Assembly: GCF_014191775.1 (NCBI RefSeq)
Contig: NZ_JACHXA010000005.1
Location: forward strand, 124,001-188,000
Origin: Limibacillus halophilus
GTDB lineage: Bacteria; Pseudomonadota; Alphaproteobacteria; Kiloniellales; CECT-8803
Direction of reading: 5' to 3'
Length of the DNA stretch: 64,000 nt
In this document: piece after piece, positions 36,339-45,224 of the stretch
Layout of the letters: every line of letters begins with the position of its first letter
Position numbering within the stretch: the first letter of the stretch is position 1
Translations under genes and position numbers: made by a program
The notes under the pieces: model-generated
Told to the model about the DNA's origin: nothing
The model's input: the letters and a program-made list of their open reading frames with translations, nothing else
Database searches by the model: none

Positions 36339-36991
36339 GGCACGCTCCCATGACTGCGGCTCAGGCCAAGACGCATGAGGGCTTGGGCCAAATGGATGCC
36401 CGTTTGTTGGAGCGCCGCCGCGTTGATCTTGAAGAAGGCTGTGTTTTCATTGCGGATCAGTTCAAATGCGCCGCCATTTTGCGCAAAACCCTCGGCATCA
36501 CTGACGAGCGCAATAGGTAGATCACGAATGGGGTCCAGAATGTATGGAAGGTCACCGCTGTCTTCTGCGGTCAGGTAAAGAACATGACATCCTTCCAGAT
36601 GCTCATAGTTGTGAATCTGCCGCATGACGACCCGGCGCCCATTGATTCTTCGAATGGCGGAGCCCAATGCGCCGGGTTCGTTGGGAAGGATTATCACATT
36701 TGGTTTGCTGCAAATTTTTACAGGTGCGTACTGGTCCGTGAAGGCGCGGGACGGCCAAGCGGAAAAGCGCACCAAATTGATGATGGCCCAGCCCCTGACT
36801 TCTTCGGGGCTTCGCTTGTGTTGCCAATCATGGTGATCGCGGTGCCAGGCGGTGGCAGGGACGGGAAGCAGAAGGCAGAGCACCAAGAATATCCGCCACC
36901 ACCGCCCTCGGCTTCCCAACGGCGCGACGGTGCGTGATGCCCCGGCCACCACGGTATCATGACGCCGAAGGGTTTCGGATAGGCTGGCCAT
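36335..36991 (-). CDS. YfiR-like (DUF4154) periplasmic protein
   Basis: The 218-residue precursor has an unusually long, basic N-terminal region before its membrane-spanning signal (about 28-48, IFLVLCLLLPVPATAWH). The mature part resembles YfiR: NLVRFSAWP near the start, a central CSKP/LEGCHVLYL pair of cysteines, and ALVSDAEGFAQNGGAFELI then FFKINAAALQQTGI..LAQALMRLGL at the end. In Pseudomonas, YfiR is the periplasmic repressor of the CHASE8 diguanylate cyclase YfiN. Here the neighbour is a CHASE8-type kinase, so an analogous inhibitor role is inferred. Confidence 0.78.
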   Translation of the reverse strand: MASLSETLRRHDTVVAGASRTVAPLGSRGRWWRIFLVLCLLLPVPATAWHRDHHDWQHKRSPEEVRGWAIINLVRFSAWPSRAFTDQYAPVKICSKPNVIILPNEPGALGSAIRRINGRRVVMRQIHNYEHLEGCHVLYLTAEDSGDLPYILDPIRDLPIALVSDAEGFAQNGGAFELIRNENTAFFKINAAALQQTGIHLAQALMRLGLSRSHGSVP

Positions 36992-37031
36992 TTCTTTGGG
37001 CTCTGCCTTACGCTTTCAATCTAGATTCAGC

Positions 37032-37859
37032 TTATGAAGTTTCTTTCACTTTGGTTTCAACGACTTCGGGTGTGAATAGATAACCTCTACTGCGAACCGT
37101 CTTGATCATTATTGGACCTTTATGACGGTCTTCCAGTTTCTTCCTGAGACGGGCGACGAGATTATCGATGCTGCGATCGAGCGGCGACCAGCGTCGGTTG
37201 TAAACATACTCCAACAAAAGGTCGCGGGAGAGGAGTTGCCCCGGTCTGATGAGAAACGCCTCGAGCAACATGTACTCAGCCGTCGTAAGATCAACGAATT
37301 CACCATCTGGGCGCATTAAGGTTCGGCTACGCCCATCGGCCTGCCAACCTAAAAAATCCCATACGCGATTGCTGGCGCGGATGCCACTTACCCTGGCGAT
37401 CGCATGGCGGCGAATAACGGCTTTGATTCGTGCTTGCAACTCACGGAAATCAAAAGGTTTGCTAATGTAGTCGTCCGCCCCGATCTCAAGGCCGACAACT
37501 CGGTCCACCACGTCGTTGCGGCCGGTAATTATGATTATGGGTACATTGGACCGGGCGCGAACTTCGCGGGTTAGCGTGATGCCATCGTCACCCGGGATCA
37601 TGAGATCGAGCAGGATCAGATCGAATGGGAGCTTGCCGCCGGAGTTCCGAAGAGTGCGCCCATCTGCGTAACTGGTTACAACGAATCCGTGCCGTTGAAG
37701 ATATTCGGCAAGCTCGGCACGAAGATCGGACTCATCTTCTATAAGTAAGATACGATTTAGCAGCGTCCCGTTGGTTTCGTTGTTGAGTCCTTCATCGATG
37801 ATGTGGTCTTTGCCGGGATTCTTTGTGTCCCGGTCTTGTGTCGTTTGGCTATTGTACAC
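37032..37859 (-). CDS. OmpR/PhoB-family response regulator
   Basis: The 275-residue protein has a receiver domain with phosphorylation site D85 (LILLDLMIPG), conserved Thr in IITGRND and K134 (ISKPFDF), followed by a winged-helix DNA-binding domain (about 165-265) with the RRWSPLDRSIDNLVARLRKKL recognition region. A GTG start at 37859 is chosen for its ideal AAAGGAG ribosome-binding site; the frame is open further upstream. It carries a 35-residue polar N-terminal extension before the receiver, which is unusual. It is the first gene of the operon with the YfiR-like protein and the kinase. Confidence 0.87.
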   Translation of the reverse strand: MYNSQTTQDRDTKNPGKDHIIDEGLNNETNGTLLNRILLIEDESDLRAELAEYLQRHGFVVTSYADGRTLRNSGGKLPFDLILLDLMIPGDDGITLTREVRARSNVPIIIITGRNDVVDRVVGLEIGADDYISKPFDFRELQARIKAVIRRHAIARVSGIRASNRVWDFLGWQADGRSRTLMRPDGEFVDLTTAEYMLLEAFLIRPGQLLSRDLLLEYVYNRRWSPLDRSIDNLVARLRKKLEDRHKGPIMIKTVRSRGYLFTPEVVETKVKETS

Positions 37860-38272
37860 GCCAATACTCCTTTCACCCTGAGACGCCACAGTCAATTCCC
37901 GATGGAATAGATGCAGCAGTCCAGCCCCCTCCAAACGGCAAAGCACCGTCTGGGATCTAAAAAAACCTTGTTGGAGAGATGGCGCCAGAACGACTTGGTT
38001 CTTTTCTGGGTTCTATTCCGGCTTTCACGATAGTTGCCCCCTCAAGGTATTTTCTTTTTTACGTCTCTTGTGTCCGAGACAGCCCTTTTTACCAAGTTTT
38101 GTCAGATTACCAAATTCATATGTTTGTGAAAATTAAAAAAACTAATACGAGAATCTTAGGAAAATTCGATGCAAGGTAAGCTGATCCTTGGTTAACTGAG
38201 ATATAGTTTTTCCGAGAGACTGGCACTTTGTTTGTCGGTTTGTGTGTTGGTGCCCGTGAGGAGGAATATTGA
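37860..38272. other. Intergenic region, divergent promoters expected
   Basis: This 413-bp stretch separates two divergent transcription units and is AT-richer than its surroundings. Open frames of up to about 66 codons exist but have no ribosome-binding site or recognisable product. A TGGCAC-N5-TTGTC sequence at 38221 partly resembles a sigma-54 site upstream of the Sel1-SPOR gene, but the -12 GC is missing. I see no RNA gene. Confidence 0.6.
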
Positions 38273-39412
38273 ATGCATAAGACTGCGGCTTTTGGATTAT
38301 TGCTCCTGGCCGCTGCCGTTTTGGTCTTACCAACGTCTACGGCTCTCGCGAATTACGAACAAGGGTTGCGCGCATTCAATGCGGCGGCCTACGCGCAGGC
38401 TGAAACCATATGGGAACCTTTGGCGGAAGACGGTGACGCGCGCGCGCAGTACGCGCTGGGCGTACTTTATGAAACGAAGGCCGGCGCTGACGAGGTGGTC
38501 CTTGAAAAAGCGATCCATTGGTACAGCCGCGCAGCCGCGCAGAATCACCCAGATGCTTTGACAAACTTGGGTGGGCTCTATGCGCAAGGGTCGGGTGTCG
38601 CGCGGGATACCACAAAGGCTTTCTCGCTTTGGTCACGGGCCGCGAACCTCGGCAATGCGCTCGCTGCCTACAACCTCGGTCTTGCTTACTATCGAGGGGA
38701 GGGGGTCCTGGCAGACATTGCCAAGTCGCGCGAATGGTTCAAGCAATCCGCCGAGTCCGGTTTGGCAGATGCGCAGTTTGCAATGGGGCAGGTTTATCTG
38801 TTGGGGGTCGGGGTCGATGCGGACAGTGTTGCGGCGCTTACCTGGTTCTCGCTGGCGGAGCGGCAGGGCCACGAGGCGGCTGCCGAGGAAGCCCGCAAAT
38901 TGCGAGAGACCGGCGTTGGGCTGCAGGAAGAAATGGCTGCCTCAACGGAGATAGAAGAGAGGACCGATAGTGTTGCCGTTGTGGAAGCGGCTGCGCCCAA
39001 ACCCAATGAAGAAATTCTACCCGACGACGCGCAATCGGCCATAGTTGAACCAAGTCAGACGGATGTCCCGGCGCCACAAGTGATAGAACAGCAAGCTTCT
39101 GTATCGGCACCTGTTGAACCGGCTGCAGAGAGCGGGGCGGACGACGACGCCTCCTTAGGATCGGACAAGGGAATTGTCGTTTGGTTGGGTACATTCGGCG
39201 ACAGGGACGACGCGGAGGAGTTCCGCCGCAAGACACTGGCCCTGTACAAAGGTCTTTTTGCAGGACATCCAATCAGCATTGTGCCATTGGGAGGGAGCAG
39301 CGGCTACCGGGTGTTTGCGCAGGGTATGGTCGATGGGGCGGATGCCGAAGTTTTCTGCAGAACGCTTCGGGCCGGTATTGAAAATGCCTACTGTGCAGCG
39401 CTCGCGCTCTAA
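38273..39412 (+). CDS. Secreted Sel1-repeat protein with C-terminal SPOR domain
   Basis: The 379-residue precursor has a signal peptide (about 1-25). Four or five Sel1 repeats follow (about 28-210), seen as AQYALGVLYETKAG, ALTNLGGLYAQGSGVARD, AAYNLGLAYYRGEGVLAD and AQFAMGQVYLLGVGVDAD. A long acidic, proline-containing linker (about 215-300) leads to a SPOR domain (about 300-379, GIVVWLGTFGDRDDAEEFRRK to CAALAL). SPOR domains bind denuded septal peptidoglycan, so the protein is probably periplasmic and division-related. GAGGAGG provides a strong ribosome-binding site. Confidence 0.88.
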   Translation: MHKTAAFGLLLLAAAVLVLPTSTALANYEQGLRAFNAAAYAQAETIWEPLAEDGDARAQYALGVLYETKAGADEVVLEKAIHWYSRAAAQNHPDALTNLGGLYAQGSGVARDTTKAFSLWSRAANLGNALAAYNLGLAYYRGEGVLADIAKSREWFKQSAESGLADAQFAMGQVYLLGVGVDADSVAALTWFSLAERQGHEAAAEEARKLRETGVGLQEEMAASTEIEERTDSVAVVEAAAPKPNEEILPDDAQSAIVEPSQTDVPAPQVIEQQASVSAPVEPAAESGADDDASLGSDKGIVVWLGTFGDRDDAEEFRRKTLALYKGLFAGHPISIVPLGGSSGYRVFAQGMVDGADAEVFCRTLRAGIENAYCAALAL

Positions 39413-39487
39413 GGACAGTGCTTTGCAATACAAGATCGCCAAGCGTGCGATTCATGAACAACGGATAGGTAAAAGGAAGAATCCAGC

Positions 39488-40264
39488 ATGGCCAATAACC
39501 TTAAATCTCGGATGCACAACGGCGAGCAGTTGCTCGGTTTCTGGCTTGAACTGTTCAGCCCGATGGCGGCCGAGGTCATGGCCGAAGCTGGGTACAATTG
39601 CGCGATGCTCGACATGGAGCACGGGCCGGGCGGCTTCCTGGATTGTATTTCTGTGATGCAGGCCATGAAGGGGACCGACTGCGTGCCGCTGGTCCGCGTG
39701 CCTTGGAATGATCACGTTGCGATCAAACGCTCTTTGGATGCTGGTGCGCGCGGTATCATGGTGCCTTCCGTAGATAGTGCCGAGCAGGCGCGTCAGGCAG
39801 TCGCGGCCTGCCGCTATGCGCCCGGGGGCAGACGGGGAAACGCTGCCTCCATTATTCGCGCTTCCGGATATGGCGTGAATGCGGCCGAGTACCTGAATAC
39901 GATTCAAGACGAGCTGCTCGTCATTTGTCAGATAGAAACTCGTAAAGCTGTTGAAAGCGCCGCCGCAATTGCTGAGGTTGAAGGAGTGGACATGTTGTTT
40001 GTCGGTCCCTCTGACCTTTCCACGGAAATGGGGCTGATAGGGCAGGTCGACCACCCGCAGGTTCATGAAGCAATTGCGAAGGTGGAGGCTGCCGCAAAGT
40101 CTGCTGGAAAGCTAATTGGCCATATTCCGACGCCAAAGCGGCCGGTAAAACTGCTTGTGGAAAGCGGAGCCAGTTTGATTTTGACGGATGCCGACGTTGC
40201 GCTGCTGCGCAATGGCGCTAGGAACTCCATCGAAGCCTTTCGCAGCCTCACAGGAACCATATAG
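39488..40264 (+). CDS. HpcH/HpaI-family aldolase (class II, metal-dependent)
   Basis: Pyruvate-type aldolase/citrate-lyase-fold enzyme of 258 residues. The (beta/alpha)8 signatures include GFWLELFSP, LDMEHGPGGF, PLVRVPW, GARGIMVPSV, QIETRKAV with the metal-ligand Glu, and FVGPSDLSTEMGL with the metal-ligand Asp. Such enzymes cleave 2-keto-4-hydroxy acids from aromatic or sugar catabolism. The neighbours (Sel1-SPOR, nnr) give no substrate hint, so only the family is called. Confidence 0.88.
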   Translation: MANNLKSRMHNGEQLLGFWLELFSPMAAEVMAEAGYNCAMLDMEHGPGGFLDCISVMQAMKGTDCVPLVRVPWNDHVAIKRSLDAGARGIMVPSVDSAEQARQAVAACRYAPGGRRGNAASIIRASGYGVNAAEYLNTIQDELLVICQIETRKAVESAAAIAEVEGVDMLFVGPSDLSTEMGLIGQVDHPQVHEAIAKVEAAAKSAGKLIGHIPTPKRPVKLLVESGASLILTDADVALLRNGARNSIEAFRSLTGTI

Positions 40265-40277
40265 GGGACGGGGTCTC

Positions 40278-41804
40278 ATGTCAGATCGGCCTTTAGGCAG
40301 GGTGAACGCCCCTGGCCCGGCCCTTCTGACGGGCGAGCAAATGGCTGTCGCCGATCGAATGACCATCGCAGCCGGCACCAAAGGTGAGGTCCTGATGGAG
40401 AACGCCGGCGCCGCGGTTGCAGCCCTCATCCAAGAGCGTTGGAATTCGATGACAACGCTGGTTCTTTGCGGGCCCGGAAACAATGGTGGCGATGGCTTCG
40501 TGGTTGCTCGGCGCCTGCAGGATGCGGGCTGGCCGGTCACGGTGATGAGCGCGTGTGACGTAAAGGCACTTCGAGGTGATGCTGCTATTCACGCTGAGCG
40601 CTGGCAAGGGGTAGTCGAGCCGCTTGCCCCCCAGGTTCCGGAAGGTGTCGGTTTGATCGTCGACGGGTTGTTCGGCGCTGGTCTTTCCAGACCGCTAGCT
40701 GGAGTAACAAAGGATGTAGTCGCGGCTGTAAACCGTTCCTCCGCTTCGGTCGTTGCGATCGATATCCCGAGCGGCGTGAGCGGTGATAGTGGCGAGGTGC
40801 TGGGCACTAGCGCAATCGAAGCAGACGTCACCGTGACATTCTTCCGTGCCAAGCCGGGTCATTACCTTTTGCCGGGACGGCAGTTGGTCGGTGACCTTGT
40901 TGTGTCCGACATCGGAATTGATGCTGCAATACTGTCGGGTATCGGCCCGGAGTGCTGGCTCAATGGGCCGGATGCGTGGATCTCCTGTTTCCCCTGGCGC
41001 AGACCCGACAGCCACAAGTATCACCATGGACACCTGGTTATCGGTGCTGGAGATACAATGACCGGAGCCGCCTGTCTGGCTGCTCGCGCGGCCCAGCGCG
41101 CCGGTGCCGGATTGGTCACGCTGGCAGGTGCGCGCAGCGTTTTTCCGATGCTTGCGCTCGCCGGGCCGAGCACGTTGCTGGCGTCGGTAGAGAACGCTGA
41201 GGATTGGGCAAATCTTCTGGCTGACCAGCGGATCAACTGCATTCTTTTAGGGCCAGGGCTGGGCGTCGGTGCGGACACACGCGAAAAGGTTCTTGCCTGC
41301 ATGGCGCAAGATGGCACGCGAGGCATGGTTCTTGACGCCGACGCGCTCACGTCATTCCAAGACAAGGCTGATCTATTGTTTCAATCCATCCCGGGGAAGA
41401 CCGTGATGACGCCACATGCCGGCGAGTTCGCGCGTTTGTTCCCTGATGCGTCCAAGGCGCCAAATGGCGGAAAGCTCAAGCGCGCACGCGATGCGGCGCA
41501 GCGTGCCGGCGCCGTTATCGTCTTGAAAGGCTATGACACCGTCGTGGCGGCTCCCGACGGCAGGGCGATAATCAACGCCAACGCGCCGCCGTGGTTGGCA
41601 ACCGCGGGCAGTGGTGACGTGCTGGCGGGGTTCATAGCCGCCTTGATGGCTCAGGGCATGCCAGCTTTCGAGGCCGCAGCTGCTGCGGTTTGGCTGCATG
41701 GTGAAGCAGCCGGCTTGTTCGGTCCCGGACTGATCGCCGAAGATTTGCCCGATGTTCTTCCTGAAGTGTTGCAGCATTTGGCGCCGTATCACTCGGCTGT
41801 TTAA
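40278..41804 (+). CDS. nnr: Bifunctional NAD(P)H-hydrate epimerase / ADP-dependent dehydratase
   Basis: Repairs hydrated NADH and NADPH. The 508-residue protein has an N-terminal YjeF_N epimerase domain (about 10-215, with LCGPGNNGGDGFVVARRL and DGLFGAGLSRPL) and a C-terminal carbohydrate-kinase-like dehydratase domain (about 230-500, with ILLGPGLG, MTPHAGEFARLF, TAGSGDVLAGFIAAL). Fusion of the two is normal in proteobacteria. The start at 40278 follows GGGGACGGGG. It begins 13 bp after the aldolase stop and may share its transcript. Confidence 0.95.
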   Translation: MSDRPLGRVNAPGPALLTGEQMAVADRMTIAAGTKGEVLMENAGAAVAALIQERWNSMTTLVLCGPGNNGGDGFVVARRLQDAGWPVTVMSACDVKALRGDAAIHAERWQGVVEPLAPQVPEGVGLIVDGLFGAGLSRPLAGVTKDVVAAVNRSSASVVAIDIPSGVSGDSGEVLGTSAIEADVTVTFFRAKPGHYLLPGRQLVGDLVVSDIGIDAAILSGIGPECWLNGPDAWISCFPWRRPDSHKYHHGHLVIGAGDTMTGAACLAARAAQRAGAGLVTLAGARSVFPMLALAGPSTLLASVENAEDWANLLADQRINCILLGPGLGVGADTREKVLACMAQDGTRGMVLDADALTSFQDKADLLFQSIPGKTVMTPHAGEFARLFPDASKAPNGGKLKRARDAAQRAGAVIVLKGYDTVVAAPDGRAIINANAPPWLATAGSGDVLAGFIAALMAQGMPAFEAAAAAVWLHGEAAGLFGPGLIAEDLPDVLPEVLQHLAPYHSAV

Positions 41805-42017
41805 CAATGTTTTAATTGAATCGCGGTTACCTTTTTCGCGGAGGGTTCTTTCCAGGAGCCGGAAACTAACGGATGTGAAAGGGGAAAAGCATTGCACGTC
41901 AACGCCTTCCCTAATATAAATCAAGGTGATCTGTCGGTAAGGCAGTCTGCGCCCGTTCGTAAAACAGAGCTTTGTAACAAAAGCCGTTGGGGCAGGATGT
42001 GGGGGCTAGGTGAGCGG

Positions 42018-42287
42018 ATGATTTCCGATTCTCGCGTCATTGGGCTGTTTCGCAAGAGCCGCTTTGCTGCGGAGATTGTGCCGGGGGCCCGCTTTCGTCA
42101 TATCAGTTCAAAAGTAATCGAAACCGCCGAGGTGTTGGCTATTACCGCCGATCCAATGGGAATTCCGCATGTGCGGTTCACGGTGGTTATTGAAAGTCGC
42201 TACCGGTCGCCTGTGGAAACCGGCCCTAGAATGCTTAACTTGCAGAGTTTCACAGAGCGATTCAGCGACCCAGTGCATTCGGCCTGA
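42018..42287 (+). CDS. Small conserved alphaproteobacterial protein of unknown function
   Basis: A short protein of about 89 residues (from the ATG at 42018) with a central segment AEVLAITADPMGIPHVRFTV that resembles small conserved hypothetical proteins in related genomes. It is mixed alpha/beta with no signal, TM or Cys motif. The start is uncertain: ATG 41997 and a TTG at 41892 with a good AAAGGGG upstream would lengthen it. It lies between nnr and the AceE-like gene. Confidence 0.55.
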   Translation: MISDSRVIGLFRKSRFAAEIVPGARFRHISSKVIETAEVLAITADPMGIPHVRFTVVIESRYRSPVETGPRMLNLQSFTERFSDPVHSA

Positions 42288-42457
42288 ATGTAATCAGCAC
42301 GGTTCTACAAACTGTTTTCCAGTCGATGGATTATTGTGGTCCTACCGCGTTGCGTCGCCCGGCGCTGCGGGGCAGACTGCTGCTCATTGGGCAGGTCTGC
42401 GCCTTAACCACTCTTATTGGATGGGCGGGCTGCCAGGCGAGTTGATGGAGGAGTCGC

Positions 42458-44923
42458 GTGGCTAAGAAGACGGCGGGCACTATTCTGACCCGTGACATTG
42501 GGAATGAAAGTCGGCTCCCGGGTGAAGATCAGTTGGCATGTCTTCGGGAGTTGGAAAAGAAGATTCTATGGCTTTCCGCCTGGACCATTCATAACGCCAA
42601 CCATCTCCGTCCGAGCCGCGATGGCTTGAAGGTCGGCGGCCACCAGGCTTCCTGCGCATCCCTGGTAACGGTGATGACCGCGCTTTATTTTCACGTCCTA
42701 CGGCCGCAAGACAGGATCGCAGTGAAGCCGCACGCCTCTCCGGTGTTTCATGCAATACAGTATCTGTTCGGCAACCAAACCCTGGAAAAGCTGCAGGATT
42801 TCCGCGCGATGGGCGGCGCTCAATCCTACCCGTCGCGCACGAAGGACATAGATGACGTCGATATCTCAACCGGGTCGGTGGGGTTGGGCGTCGCAATGAC
42901 CTCTTTTGTCAGCTTGGTTCAAGACTACGTCCGGCTCAAAAACCTAATCGATGGTGACCGTCCCTGGGGGCGAGCCGTTGCACTGGTGGGCGATGCGGAA
43001 CTGGACGAAGGCAACGTTTATGAGGCCTTGCTGGAAGGCTGGAAGCACGACCTTCGAAACACCTGGTGGGTGATCGACTACAACCGGCAGAGCCTGGATG
43101 CGGTGGTAACAGATCGCTTGTTCGGCCAAATCGACAAACTGTTCGATAACATGGGCTGGCGCGTGGAGACGCTCAAGTACGGGAAGAAATTGCAGGCCGC
43201 CTTTGAAAAGCTGGGCGGCGGAGCCTTGCGTAGTTGGATTGATGATTGCCCGAATTCACTTTATTCCGCACTGGTCTTTAAAGGCGGTGCTGCTTGGCGC
43301 AAGCAGCTCCAAGTAGATATTGGCTCTGCCAGTGGCGTGCGCGGTTTGCTTGATGACTATGACGACGCGGCGCTGCATGGATTGATGAGTAATCTTGCAG
43401 GGCACGACCTGGAAACGGTTCTAGAGGCTTTCACTGCGGCCCAAAGCGAAACGCCGACCTGCTTCATCACCTACACGATCAAGGGGTACAATCTACCTTT
43501 TGCCGGACATAAGGATAACCACGCGGGCCTCATGAACCCGGATCAGATGCAACTTTTCCAGGAAAGCATGGGCGTGCCGCCGGGCCAGGAATGGGATAAG
43601 TTCGCCGGATTGCAGCAACCCGCGGAAAAGCTCCAGGCTTATATCAAAGCGGTGCCCTTCAATGCGGAGGGAACGCGCCGCTACAAAGCCGATTATGTTC
43701 CTGTCCCAGAAGCGTTTCCGCGGCCTGTCGGTGAACGCATGTCGACTCAGGAAGGTTTCGGCAAAATTCTGGCCGACCTCGCCCGTGAGGACAGCCAACT
43801 CGCGAGCCGAATCATCACGACCTCTCCCGATGTTACCGTCTCGACGAATCTTGGAGGCTGGGTCAATAGACGCGGCATATTCGATCGCCGTGGACGCGAG
43901 GACGTGTTCAAGGAACAAAAGGTCGTGTCGGCCCAACGTTGGGCTTTGTCGCCTCAGGGGCAACACCTGGAGCTGGGAATTGCCGAGAACAATCTGTTTA
44001 CATTGCTGGCGGCTCTCGGGCTGTCGCACTCGCTATTTGGCGCTCGCCTTCTGCCGATTGGAACCCTCTACGACCCCTTTATTTGCCGCGGTCTGGACGC
44101 CTTGAATTATGCCTGCTACCAGGATGCCCGTTTTATCGTCGTTGCGACGCCATCCGGTATTACGCTGGCTCCCGAAGGAGGCGCGCACCAGTCGGTCGGC
44201 ACGCCGCTGATCGGCATGGCACAGGACGGTTTGGTGTCCTTCGAGCCTGCATTTGTTGATGAGCTTTCCGCCATTCTGCGCTGGGGATTTGATTATCTTC
44301 AGCGCGACGGCAGCCTGCGTAGTGACAGGGGAACGGAGCTACAGGAGAACGAAGGTGACTGGCAGCGAGATATCAACGGCGGCTCGCTGTATATGCGTCT
44401 GTCGACACGCCAGTTGGTGCAACCCGAACGCAGTCTAACGGCACGGGTGGAAAAGCAGATCATCGAAGGCGGTTATTGGCTGCGCGAACCTGAAAACGGT
44501 GCGGAACTGGCGATTATTTACAGTGGTGCGATCGCCCCAGAGGCGTTGGAGGCCTTTGATTCAATAGCCGATGAGGTGCCTGGGGCGGGTTTGCTCGCCG
44601 TGACCTCGGCAGACCGGCTCAATGCCGGCTGGCATGCTGCGGAAAAGGCCCGAAGGGCTGGGCATCGTAACGCCGTATCAGCGGTTGAACGACTCCTTGC
44701 ACCGCTGGCGCCGGATGCTGGGCTTGTAACAGTGATTGACGGTCATCCGGCTACTCTGGAATGGCTTGGCGCTGTCCGCGGTCACAGTCTTCAGGCGTTG
44801 GGTGTCGAGCATTTTGGCCAATCTGGTGACCTACCCGATCTCTATCGCCAATATGGGTTGGATGCGGAAGCAATTGTCGATGCCGCAGCGGCTGTTTTGT
44901 TAGATCGTCTGCGCCGCAGGTGA
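42458..44923 (+). CDS. AceE-like homodimeric pyruvate dehydrogenase E1 / transketolase-family enzyme
   Basis: Thiamine-diphosphate enzyme of 821 residues, shorter than AceE (about 887). Visible features are HLRPSRDGLKVGGHQASCAS, the ThDP-binding GDAELDEGN (with NR further on), the DISTGSVGLG and EGGAHQSVGTPLI regions and a conserved GVQ-type C-terminal domain. GTG start with ATGGAGGAG upstream. No E2 or E3 gene is nearby, and alphaproteobacteria normally use a two-subunit E1, so this protein may be an extra E1 with a different 2-oxoacid or a dedicated transketolase-like role. Confidence 0.8.
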   Translation: MAKKTAGTILTRDIGNESRLPGEDQLACLRELEKKILWLSAWTIHNANHLRPSRDGLKVGGHQASCASLVTVMTALYFHVLRPQDRIAVKPHASPVFHAIQYLFGNQTLEKLQDFRAMGGAQSYPSRTKDIDDVDISTGSVGLGVAMTSFVSLVQDYVRLKNLIDGDRPWGRAVALVGDAELDEGNVYEALLEGWKHDLRNTWWVIDYNRQSLDAVVTDRLFGQIDKLFDNMGWRVETLKYGKKLQAAFEKLGGGALRSWIDDCPNSLYSALVFKGGAAWRKQLQVDIGSASGVRGLLDDYDDAALHGLMSNLAGHDLETVLEAFTAAQSETPTCFITYTIKGYNLPFAGHKDNHAGLMNPDQMQLFQESMGVPPGQEWDKFAGLQQPAEKLQAYIKAVPFNAEGTRRYKADYVPVPEAFPRPVGERMSTQEGFGKILADLAREDSQLASRIITTSPDVTVSTNLGGWVNRRGIFDRRGREDVFKEQKVVSAQRWALSPQGQHLELGIAENNLFTLLAALGLSHSLFGARLLPIGTLYDPFICRGLDALNYACYQDARFIVVATPSGITLAPEGGAHQSVGTPLIGMAQDGLVSFEPAFVDELSAILRWGFDYLQRDGSLRSDRGTELQENEGDWQRDINGGSLYMRLSTRQLVQPERSLTARVEKQIIEGGYWLREPENGAELAIIYSGAIAPEALEAFDSIADEVPGAGLLAVTSADRLNAGWHAAEKARRAGHRNAVSAVERLLAPLAPDAGLVTVIDGHPATLEWLGAVRGHSLQALGVEHFGQSGDLPDLYRQYGLDAEAIVDAAAAVLLDRLRRR

Positions 44924-44955
44924 GGGTCTTTCAAAAAAAAAGGCCGTCGGCGCAG

Positions 44956-44983
44956 TTGCCATGCAGGGTAACGATGTTGTAAA
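44956..44983 (+). promoter_or_regulatory. Probable promoter of tRNA-Leu
   Basis: TTGCCA, a 16-bp spacer and TGTAAA lie 42 bp upstream of the tRNA. The match to consensus is moderate, and the -10 differs from the TA-A/G-GAC form of the other tRNA promoters here. Assigned by position. Confidence 0.4.
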
Positions 44984-45025
44984 CCGCGCTGCTCGCAGAC
45001 ATTTGTCGCGGGGCAGGCGTGTCAT

Positions 45026-45110
<85 letters not shown>

Positions 45111-45224
45111 CGAGGTGCGCTACGAACGAACAGGGAAAGCGGCGGCGGCCCGAGTGCAAGCGCTGTTTCCCGTAAAGAGAGTTTGGATTTCAAGGGCTTC
45201 GAGGCAAGAAAGGCCGGGTTCCCA

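Noticed and set aside
37979-38179. 66-codon frame in the intergenic region before the Sel1-SPOR gene
   Set aside because: No ribosome-binding site, AT-driven composition and no recognisable motif.
38221-38236. TGGCAC-N5-TTGTC before the Sel1-SPOR gene as a sigma-54 site
   Set aside because: The -12 element lacks the GC dinucleotide that sigma-54 promoters need.
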